This document shows positions 1 to 5,469 of a stretch of 17,679 bases of DNA, piece after piece (positions within the stretch are counted from its first letter, which is position 1; each line of letters begins with the position of its first letter). Source of the stretch: SZUA-584 sp050943225 (GTDB lineage Bacteria; Bacillota; Clostridia; Christensenellales; SZUA-584); the NCBI GenBank assembly GCA_050943225.1, contig JBMNOT010000014.1:1-17679 (forward strand), read 5' to 3'. The notes under the pieces were generated by a model. The model was not told where the DNA came from. It saw only the letters and a program-made list of their open reading frames with translations, and searched no databases. A program made the translations under genes and the position numbers.

Positions 1-55
1 ATCCCTTTTGTCGCTTGGTTATTCAGTTTTTGAGCTAACCTGTTTGCCCTCTGCC

Positions 56-113
56 CTTAAAAGCGTTGATTTTACTGGGTTTTTGCTTGTTTTCTTATGT
101 CAACGCTCTTAAG
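56..113 (-). other. 14-bp stem-loop in a minus-strand transcript
   Basis: Two 14-base arms (56-69 and 100-113) are inverted copies separated by 30 bases. They differ at one position. In a minus-strand RNA that position becomes a G-U pair, so the stem is fully paired; in a plus-strand RNA it is an A-C mismatch. This asymmetry suggests an RNA structure made from the minus strand. The loop is A-rich in that RNA. The stem starts just after the predicted start point of the promoter at 126-154, so it would sit at the 5' end of a transcript that leaves the window. It could also be a 3' structure of the BMC operon; no T-run follows it, so a simple terminator is less likely. Confidence 0.5.
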
Positions 114-125
114 CGAGGCGGTCTT

Positions 126-154
126 ATTATATATGGAGGCAGCCGGTGTGTCAG
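126..154 (-). promoter_or_regulatory. Sigma-70-type promoter reading out of the left edge
   Basis: On the minus strand CTGACA (149-154) is followed after 17 bases by TATAAT (126-131). The -35 differs from consensus at one base and the -10 is perfect. The -35 overlaps the stop codon of the cupin gene. Transcription would start near 119 and run left through the stem-loop at 56-113 to a gene or small RNA outside the window. This is sequence match only. Confidence 0.5.
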
Positions 155-663
155 TCGATAAATTCGTCTACGACCTCTATTTTGTGCTCTTCCGGGAACT
201 TCAGCACATGGCAGTCCGTCGCATAGGTCCTCTCGGGCAGCGCGCACAGTATGTGCACCTTGTCGCATTTGTACGGGAAGCCTGCCGCATGCCAGACGCC
301 CGCTTTCACGTTAATCACCGTGCCGCGCGGCAGCAGGAAGACTTCAATGTTGTCATACGGCACCTCGTCCTTGCCGCAGGCCGGCGCCACGTGCATCAGG
401 TAGTCGCCGTCCAGGCAGATAATCGTTTCGTGGCAGTAGTCGTGATACTCCACCGTATCGATGATGCGCGGCCTGCGTGCTTCCACCACGCAGGCCGAGT
501 ACGACACCTGAGTCGCGCAACCCAGGCTTTGCTGTACCATGTCGCGGTAAAACTCCACCGGCGGTTCACCCAGTTTGTCGCCCTGGGGCTCAAGTATGCT
601 CGCAAAGCTGCCGTAGCGCGCGAACGCTTCCTTTGTCAGCCTGCGAATTCCGACCTTTTTCAT
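151..663 (-). CDS. AllA-like (ureidoglycolate lyase family) cupin
   Basis: A 170-residue soluble protein with no signal peptide. The second half resembles the ureidoglycolate lyase family: a histidine/glutamate cluster at H74, H78 and E79, then a segment reading PRGTVINVKAGVWHAAG (112-128) with H125, and a TDC near 149-151 where AllA has a similar motif. AllA itself splits ureidoglycolate to glyoxylate and urea. Family members also turn up in sugar operons with unknown roles, and nothing here suggests purine breakdown, so a small-molecule cupin lyase or isomerase acting on a sugar intermediate is more likely. It is the last gene of the BMC operon, 29 bases after the SDR, with a GGAGG-like site upstream of its ATG. 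Fold assignment is fairly safe; the substrate is unknown. Confidence 0.6.
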   Translation of the reverse strand: MKKVGIRRLTKEAFARYGSFASILEPQGDKLGEPPVEFYRDMVQQSLGCATQVSYSACVVEARRPRIIDTVEYHDYCHETIICLDGDYLMHVAPACGKDEVPYDNIEVFLLPRGTVINVKAGVWHAAGFPYKCDKVHILCALPERTYATDCHVLKFPEEHKIEVVDEFID

Positions 664-692
664 GCGCTTCCTCCTTTCACTTGGCGGCGGTA

Positions 693-1457
693 TTATATCA
701 GCATACCGCCCGTCACATCCACAATTGTACCGGCAATGAATCTCGCCTTTTCCGATGCCAGAAACGCCACGACGTACGCCACTTCGTGCGCGGTGGATAT
801 GCGGCCCACCGGAATGCGGTCCTCATAGTATTTGAGCCAATGCGGCTGCGAGAGCTTATCCTCGTTGAGCGGCGTGCGTACCATGCCGGGCGCCACGCCG
901 TTGATGGTGATGCCCTTGGCGGTAAACTCGCGGGCCATCGCCTTTACCATCAGCGTCAGCGCACCCTTGGCGGTCGCATAATGCGCGTGGCCGGGCGACG
1001 TCACCGAGAAGCCGGATTTGGACGAAATGCAGACGATATGCCCCTCAACGCCGTGCTTTAAAAAGTGCATGCAGGCGCGCTTGGAGAACAGGTACGTGCC
1101 GTTGAGGTTGATGTCAATCACCCTTTTCCATTCTTCGTCCGGCATCTCTTCGATGGGCGTGGTGGGCCAGATGCCGGCGTTGTTGACCAGCACGTCCACA
1201 TGGCCGTATTCCTTTTCCGCCAGTTCGAATATCGCGTCGATGTCCTCAGCCTTGCTAATGTCGCCGTAAACAGCCATGCACCTGGTGCCAAACCTGTCGC
1301 ACAGCGACTGCGCGAACTCCTTCGCCTGCGGCTCTCCCACGATATAGTTAACGATCACGTTCATGCCCTCGCCCGCCAGCACCTCGCAGATGCCTGCACC
1401 CAGGCCGGTGCTGCCGCCGGTTACAATTGCTGTCTTGCCTTTAAGGTTGAGATCCAT
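693..1457 (-). CDS. Short-chain dehydrogenase/reductase (FabG/glucose dehydrogenase-like)
   Basis: A classical SDR of 254 residues, the normal family length. The nucleotide-binding motif TGGSTGLG is at 13-20, NNAG at 92-95, the catalytic serine around 146, and YATAK at 160-164 supplies the active-site tyrosine and lysine. The C-terminal stretch ending in DVTGGMLI is typical. The end of strand 2 (VIVNY) lacks the acidic residue of strictly NAD-dependent members, so cofactor preference is open. The start is set by GGAGGGG close upstream, directly after the shell gene stop. Such enzymes oxidise polyols or reduce keto sugars, and the context favours a sugar, pentitol or aldehyde-linked substrate over fatty acid synthesis. 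No encapsulation peptide is visible. Confidence 0.85.
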   Translation of the reverse strand: MDLNLKGKTAIVTGGSTGLGAGICEVLAGEGMNVIVNYIVGEPQAKEFAQSLCDRFGTRCMAVYGDISKAEDIDAIFELAEKEYGHVDVLVNNAGIWPTTPIEEMPDEEWKRVIDINLNGTYLFSKRACMHFLKHGVEGHIVCISSKSGFSVTSPGHAHYATAKGALTLMVKAMAREFTAKGITINGVAPGMVRTPLNEDKLSQPHWLKYYEDRIPVGRISTAHEVAYVVAFLASEKARFIAGTIVDVTGGMLI

Positions 1458-1472
1458 AGCATTTCCCCTCCG

Positions 1473-1751
1473 TTATTCGTTGGGCGGCAATATGCCCTCT
1501 ACGTCGTCATGCGGCCGCGGTATCACATGCACGCTGTAAAGCTCGCCGACGCGCTTGGCAGCCGCTGCGCCCGCGTCCACCGACGCCTTCACTGCGCCCA
1601 CGTCGCCGCGCACCATCACCGTCACCAGACCGGACCCGATCTTCTCCTTGCCGATCAGTGTCACGTTGGCCGCTTTTACCATGGCGTCCGCCGCTTCGAT
1701 TGCGCCCACGAGACCTTTGGTCTCAACCATGCCCAATGCCTGTTTTTCCAT
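1473..1751 (-). CDS. BMC-H microcompartment shell protein, PduA/EutM type
   Basis: A 92-residue single BMC domain, very close to PduA: it opens with ALGMVETKG, has the lattice lysine K26, the pore-loop sequence KIGSGLV with S40 at the hexamer pore, RGDVGAVKA at 48-56, and the VIPRPH edge motif containing R79. Six copies form a flat hexagonal tile with a small polar pore. It lies between DeoC and an SDR, with a strong GAGGAGGA ribosome binding site suited to a high-copy structural protein. No pentameric (BMC-P) or trimeric (BMC-T) shell gene is in the window, so it either cooperates with genes elsewhere or forms a simpler assembly. Identity is near certain; the compartment's contents are inferred from neighbours. 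Confidence 0.97.
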   Translation of the reverse strand: MEKQALGMVETKGLVGAIEAADAMVKAANVTLIGKEKIGSGLVTVMVRGDVGAVKASVDAGAAAAKRVGELYSVHVIPRPHDDVEGILPPNE

Positions 1752-1797
1752 GCCTGTCTATCCTCCTCAACATAACCCCGAAAGCTATGTCCCCCGG

Positions 1798-2652
1798 TTA
1801 ATACTCGTTCTTGGTGATCTTCACGTTACCGGTGGGGCACTGCTTGGTGCAGGCGCCGCAGTTAATGCAGACCGGGTTGCTGCTGCCGCTACCTCCCTCG
1901 CCCTTCACGATCAATATGCCCTTGCTGGTACCCATGCGCTCCGCACCCGCTGCGATCATCTGGTCGCAGATCTCGCGGTTGTTGATGCCGGTGGACGCCT
2001 TGACCTTCATAGAATTGCCCACCGTCCGCTTCATCAGCCGCACGTCCTCCACCGTCGCGCCGCCCGAGCCGAAGCCGGTGGATGTTTTCACGAAATCCGC
2101 GCCCGCCTGTTTGGCCAGCTCGCACGCGCGCACCTTCTCTTCGTCGGTGAGGGCACTGGTCTCGATGATGACCTTCACCAGCGCCTTGGGATGCGCCGCG
2201 TCTACTACGGCCTTAATGTCCTCATACACCAGGTTGTAGTCGCGGTCCTTCAGCGCGCCGATGTTGATGACCATGTCGACCTCTTCCGCGCCGTTCTTGA
2301 CGGCCTCTACCGTTTCCACAGCCTTGACGAACGTGGTGGTCGCCCCCAGCGGGAAGCCGATCACGCAGCACGTCTTGACGCCGGTGCCCTTGAGCCGCTC
2401 GGCCACGAATTTGACGTGCGTGGGGTTCACGCATACGCTGGCAAAGCCATACTGGATAGCCTCGTCGCAGAACCTGGCGACGGTTGCCCTTTGGGTTTCG
2501 GGTTTTAATACGGTGTGGTCGATATACTTGGCATAGGCCGCGTTGTAACCGCTGCCCTGCGGCGGTACGGGCGCCGGCGCTGCGGCCGACTGGGCCTGCG
2601 CCCGGCTCAATACCTGACTGGTCACTTCAGCGATGATCTTATCGATATCCAT
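1798..2652 (-). CDS. deoC: Deoxyribose-phosphate aldolase with encapsulation peptide and 4-Cys Fe-S-like tail
   Basis: The core (about 36-250) is a DeoC TIM barrel: D126 in EVDMVIN, the Schiff-base lysine K189 in ADFVKTSTGFG, and the second lysine K218. DeoC cleaves 2-deoxyribose 5-phosphate to acetaldehyde and glyceraldehyde 3-phosphate. At 284 residues it is about 60 longer than usual. The N-terminus, MDIDKIIAEVTSQVLSR, is a short amphipathic helix followed by an Ala/Pro-rich linker (about 18-35), the layout of BMC encapsulation peptides. The C-terminus has a Gly/Ser linker and CINCGACTKQCP with cysteines 262, 265, 268 and 272, the spacing of a [4Fe-4S] ferredoxin motif. The usual GG phosphate loop reads STG (220-222), followed by INN. 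It sits next to the BMC-H gene and has an AAGGAG site before the ATG. Core identity is confident; cargo status is strong inference; the tail's role is unknown. Confidence 0.92.
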   Translation of the reverse strand: MDIDKIIAEVTSQVLSRAQAQSAAAPAPVPPQGSGYNAAYAKYIDHTVLKPETQRATVARFCDEAIQYGFASVCVNPTHVKFVAERLKGTGVKTCCVIGFPLGATTTFVKAVETVEAVKNGAEEVDMVINIGALKDRDYNLVYEDIKAVVDAAHPKALVKVIIETSALTDEEKVRACELAKQAGADFVKTSTGFGSGGATVEDVRLMKRTVGNSMKVKASTGINNREICDQMIAAGAERMGTSKGILIVKGEGGSGSSNPVCINCGACTKQCPTGNVKITKNEY

Positions 2653-2714
2653 ATGTATCTCCTTTTCCTAAAGGCCACGGGGCGGCTTACAACACCCCCG
2701 ACCTGCTATATTTC

Positions 2715-3503
2715 TTAGTGCATTTCACGGCCGCCGGTCACGTTGAACGCCTGGCCGGTGCAATAGTCTCCCGAAACAGTGAGGAAGAATACAAAGTCTA
2801 CCACGTCCTGAATATCGGTGAGACGCCCCAGCGGTACCTTGGCGGTAAACTGCTTCACTACCGCCTCGCGGTCCATCTTGAGGTTCTCGATGTAGCCTGC
2901 GCTCACGTTGGACCACACGCCCGTCGCGTCGGTGATGCCGGGGCAGATGGCGTTGATCTTGATGTTGTACTTGGCGAACTCATACGCAAGAGCCTGCGTC
3001 ATCACGATCACTGCGCCCTTGGCCGCGCTATACGGCACCATCAGCGCGGAGCCCGTCTTGCCCGACTTGGACGAGAAGTTGATGATCTTGCCGTCCTTAT
3101 GCTTTTTCATGCTGGGCAGTGCGCCCTGAATACAGTAAGCCGAGCCGTATACGTTGACCTTGAACATCCGGTCGAATATCGCCTCATCCACGTCTTCAAA
3201 CGGCCTGTTGTCCACCACGCCCGCCACGTTGGCCAGCGCGTAGATGTCTCCCAGGTCGGCCACGATCTGCTCAAACGTCTTTAGCACAGCCTGCCTGTCG
3301 GTGATGTCCAGCACATAGCTCCTCACCACGTAGCCTTTGTCCGCAAGCTCCTTTGCCGACTCCACCACCAGCGGGTCGATGTCAATCATGGCCACTTTCG
3401 CGCCCGACTCGGCATATTTTTTCGCCACGCCAAAGCCGATGCTCTTGGCCGCTCCTGTTACCACGCATACCTTGCCCACAAGTTTGTCTGAACTTAAATC
3501 CAT
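2715..3503 (-). CDS. Short-chain dehydrogenase (polyol/sugar-phosphate type)
   Basis: A 262-residue classical SDR. TGAAKSIGFG at 16-25 binds the dinucleotide, D41 at the end of strand 2 (MIDID) points to NAD(H), NVAG is at 92-95, and S144/S145, Y158 and K162 form the active site. The C-terminus QAFNVTGGREMH is typical of sorbitol-6-phosphate and related polyol dehydrogenases. I place the start at the ATG at 3501-3503, because GGAGGG (3511-3516) lies 7 bases before it; a longer reading from an ATG at 3516-3518 would use that same element as coding sequence. It lies between the Rpe-like gene and deoC in the BMC operon, which suggests oxidation or reduction of a pentitol, ketose or their phosphate. 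The substrate cannot be told from sequence. Confidence 0.85.
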   Translation of the reverse strand: MDLSSDKLVGKVCVVTGAAKSIGFGVAKKYAESGAKVAMIDIDPLVVESAKELADKGYVVRSYVLDITDRQAVLKTFEQIVADLGDIYALANVAGVVDNRPFEDVDEAIFDRMFKVNVYGSAYCIQGALPSMKKHKDGKIINFSSKSGKTGSALMVPYSAAKGAVIVMTQALAYEFAKYNIKINAICPGITDATGVWSNVSAGYIENLKMDREAVVKQFTAKVPLGRLTDIQDVVDFVFFLTVSGDYCTGQAFNVTGGREMH

Positions 3504-3510
3504 TGTGATA

Positions 3511-3516
3511 CCCTCC
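3511..3516 (-). promoter_or_regulatory. Ribosome binding site deciding the SDR start
   Basis: GGAGGG lies 7 bases before the ATG at 3501-3503. It overlaps an in-frame upstream ATG (3516-3518), which therefore is unlikely to be the real start. Confidence 0.75.
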
Positions 3517-3536
3517 ATATTTGAATAATTGGATTT

Positions 3537-4187
3537 TTAACATTCACCTTTTAGCTGCCTGACCAGCTGGCGCACATTCGGGCTCTGAAACAGCATCGAA
3601 CCCGCCACCAGCGTATCCACGCCGAGTTCATGCTTGGCGCGCGCGTTCTCCGGCGTCAGCCCGCCGTCCACCTGGATCTCGAAGGAAAGCCCCTTCTCGC
3701 GGCGCAGGCTTACCAGCTCCTCCACTTTGGCGTCCATCTCGTCGATATAAGCCTGGCCGCCAAAACCCACGCACACCGTTACCAGCAGCACTGCGTCCAC
3801 CGCGTGCAGGTAGTGCGCGATGCTCCGGACAGGAGTAGCGGGATCCAGCGCGACGCCCGCCATCTTGCCACTTTCACGGATATATTTGATCATTTCAAAG
3901 GGATGCGATGTGGCTTCGTGATGAAACAGTATGAGATCCGCCCCGGCGGCCGCAAACTTTTTGATGAAATCCTGCGGCCGCGATATCATCAGATGCGCGT
4001 CCTTGCGCATTTTGGTGGCCCTGCAGGCCGCTTCGGCGACGCACAGGCCCATCGTCAGGTTGGGCACAAAGTGGCCGTCCGTCACGTCTATATGCAGCAC
4101 GTCGCACCCGCCCTGTTCCATACGGGTGATCTCCTCCTGAAGCCTTAAAAAGTCCGCCGAGAGTATCGATGCCGATAGAGCGAGCAT
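3537..4187 (-). CDS. Ribulose-phosphate 3-epimerase family protein
   Basis: A 216-residue TIM barrel of the Rpe family, which interconverts D-ribulose 5-phosphate and D-xylulose 5-phosphate or related ketose phosphates. The metal-binding and catalytic residues are present: H32 and D34 in LHIDVTDGHFVPN, H65 in AHLMIS, and D174 in VDGG. It departs from housekeeping Rpe in places: DVTDG replaces the usual DVMDG, and the normally strict MTVNPGFGGQ loop reads VTVCVGFGGQ (136-145). Those changes near the substrate suggest a specialised epimerase, possibly for another ketose phosphate as in the AlsE group. It is the first gene of the BMC operon, with a short leader (about 25 bases) and a modest GAGG ribosome binding site. 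Confidence 0.85.
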   Translation of the reverse strand: MLALSASILSADFLRLQEEITRMEQGGCDVLHIDVTDGHFVPNLTMGLCVAEAACRATKMRKDAHLMISRPQDFIKKFAAAGADLILFHHEATSHPFEMIKYIRESGKMAGVALDPATPVRSIAHYLHAVDAVLLVTVCVGFGGQAYIDEMDAKVEELVSLRREKGLSFEIQVDGGLTPENARAKHELGVDTLVAGSMLFQSPNVRQLVRQLKGEC

Positions 4188-4214
4188 GGCATAACCTCAC
4201 ATATCCGTTTATAC

Positions 4215-4247
4215 TGTCATCATAAACAGCCTATGACATTTTGTCAA
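4215..4247 (-). promoter_or_regulatory. Strong promoter of the BMC/deoC operon with overlapping operator half-sites
   Basis: On the minus strand TTGACA (4242-4247) is followed after exactly 17 bases by TATGAT (4219-4224), close to the sigma-70 consensus; start expected near 4212. Three copies of a TGTCA half-site sit on it: TGTCAT at 4215-4220, ATGACA at 4233-4238 and TGTCAA at 4242-4247. The last two form a perfect TGACA-TTT-TGTCA palindrome over the -35, and the first covers the -10. A regulator bound here would block RNA polymerase. Confidence 0.75.
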
Positions 4248-4263
4248 CGCGTCTCGAATTTAT

Positions 4264-4277
4264 TGCACATTTGTTCA
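4264..4277. promoter_or_regulatory. Candidate SorC-type operator (imperfect palindrome)
   Basis: TGCACATTTGTTCA is an imperfect palindrome (TGnACA-TT-TGTnCA) in the divergent promoter region, upstream of both start points. A related sequence, TGAACATATGTGAG, lies at 4337-4350 just before the regulator promoter. Paired sites would suit a tetrameric SorC protein. The assignment to the adjacent regulator is inference. Confidence 0.35.
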
Positions 4278-4355
4278 AGTTTTTGCCGCGTTCTACCGCG
4301 CCGCCTGCAATATTATATGAAATTCTGATAACATAATGAACATATGTGAGCATTT

Positions 4356-4386
4356 GCTTGACTTTTTTCAAGCGAATGTCTATAGT
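4356..4386 (+). promoter_or_regulatory. Promoter of the SorC regulator gene with inverted repeat
   Basis: TTGACT (4358-4363), 17 bases, then TATAGT (4381-4386); start expected near 4393. An inverted repeat GCTTGA-N6-TCAAGC (4356-4373) covers the -35 and spacer, a likely autoregulatory operator. Because the promoter lies inside a longer reading from an ATG at 4336, it supports the downstream start at 4417. Confidence 0.65.
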
Positions 4387-4416
4387 CATTTTCAGAGGAT
4401 ACTAGGAGGTTTTTTC

Positions 4417-5373
4417 ATGGATGCGGGCGCGACCGACAAGCGCGATCTTCTGATCGCAGTAGCCAAGATGTACTATATTGAGGGGCTGTCTCAGCAGGAA
4501 ATCGCGCAAAAGGTACACGTATCTCGGCCCACGGTGTCGCGCATGCTGAGCACCGCCCTGCGCGAAGGCATCGTCCAAATCCGTATTGACGACGTGTCGT
4601 CCTACGGCCTGGATCTGGCGCGGCGGCTGAGGCAGCGGTTTGGCGTATATGCCATCGTGGTGCCGGGCAGCGACAACCCCGAGGAGAGCATGCAGAACGT
4701 CGGGGCGGCTGCCGCGCGCTATCTGGAGGCCAACGTGCCGAGCGGCTCGCTGCTGGGCATCGCCTGGGGCTCCACATTAAGCCAGGTCGTCAAAAATATC
4801 CGACCCAACACCGTCAAGAAGATCGACGTTATCCAGCTCATCGGCGGGATGAGCGACCGCACCAAGGACACCGACGCCAACGCCATGGCGCTGATGCTGT
4901 CCCGGGCCCTGGGCGGAGACAGCTATCTGCTGCAGGCGCCGTTCATAGTGCAGAGCAAAGTGCTGCGCGACCTGCTGCTGGACGAACCGCACATCCGCGA
5001 GCATTTTGCCAAAATACTGGAGTGTTCCACGGCTGTGGTGGGTCTGGGTTCTACCAATCCGGAACTGTCCGCGCAGTTTCGCTCCGGCCACATCACCTAT
5101 GAGGACGCCAAACGTTTGCGCAGCGAAGGCGCTGTGGGCGATATCTGTGGCCGCTATATCGACATCCAGGGCAACCAGTGCCACACGGCCTTAAACGACC
5201 GGATGATTGCGGTCACGCTGGAAGACTTAAAGAAAATTCCCGTCGTAGTAGGCGTCGCTTCGGGCCAGATGAAAACGGATATCATCACCGGCGCGCTGCG
5301 CGGGCGTTACATTGACGTATTGGTAACCGACGAGCAGGCCGCCGTATCAGTGCTGGAGATGACGGAATCATAA
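4417..5373 (+). CDS. SorC-family transcriptional regulator of the BMC/deoC operon
   Basis: A 318-residue regulator of the SorC/CggR/DeoR(Bacillus) type. The N-terminus has a winged helix-turn-helix around 24-47 (LSQQEIAQKVHVSRPTVSRM). The rest is the sugar-phosphate-binding domain, with GIAWGST at 114-120 as the typical ligand loop. Such proteins usually repress or activate sugar operons in response to a phosphorylated intermediate. The start at 4417 has AGGAGG at 4404-4409, 7 bases away; the earlier ATG at 4336 lies upstream of the promoter -10. It is divergent from the BMC operon and shares about 230 bases of control region with it, so that operon is the natural target. Its effector may be a pentose or deoxypentose phosphate (inference). 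Confidence 0.92.
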   Translation: MDAGATDKRDLLIAVAKMYYIEGLSQQEIAQKVHVSRPTVSRMLSTALREGIVQIRIDDVSSYGLDLARRLRQRFGVYAIVVPGSDNPEESMQNVGAAAARYLEANVPSGSLLGIAWGSTLSQVVKNIRPNTVKKIDVIQLIGGMSDRTKDTDANAMALMLSRALGGDSYLLQAPFIVQSKVLRDLLLDEPHIREHFAKILECSTAVVGLGSTNPELSAQFRSGHITYEDAKRLRSEGAVGDICGRYIDIQGNQCHTALNDRMIAVTLEDLKKIPVVVGVASGQMKTDIITGALRGRYIDVLVTDEQAAVSVLEMTES

Positions 5374-5390
5374 AAACCGCCCCGAGGCGG
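5372..5390 (-). terminator. Intrinsic terminator for the galTK unit
   Basis: On the minus strand a 5-bp GC stem (CCGCC/GGCGG, 5377-5390) with a 4-base loop is followed by TTTTT (5372-5376). It reaches the stop codon of the convergent regulator gene. Confidence 0.6.
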
Positions 5391-5413
5391 CAAATCGGCT
5401 AAGCGATAATTAA

Positions 5414-5443
5414 AGGCAGCGGCCATAAACTGCTGCCTGTTTT
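5414..5443 (+). terminator. Terminator of the SorC regulator, possibly bidirectional
   Basis: AGGCAGC (5414-5420) and GCTGCCT (5432-5438) form a 7-bp stem with an 11-base loop, followed by GTTTT on the plus strand. The minus strand reads TTTAATTA after the same stem, so it may also slow transcription coming from galK. Confidence 0.6.
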
Positions 5444-5469
5444 GCTTCACCAAAGTTTCGCGGATATCT

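Noticed and set aside
98..103. TTGACA on the minus strand as a second -35 box
   Set aside because: No -10 element lies at 16-18 bases; the nearest, TAAAAT, is 23 bases away.
97..828. Long plus-strand open frame over the cupin and SDR genes
   Set aside because: It is antisense to two recognisable proteins and its translation shows no family motif; GC-rich antisense frames of this kind occur over most genes here.
1770..1790. Small inverted repeat ACATA-N11-TATGT between deoC and the shell gene
   Set aside because: Arms are only 5 bases and AT-rich; such a repeat is expected by chance and has no T-run.
4336..4416. N-terminal extension of the SorC regulator from an ATG at 4336
   Set aside because: The region contains a good promoter (4358-4386) and AGGAGG before the ATG at 4417, where the family N-terminus begins.
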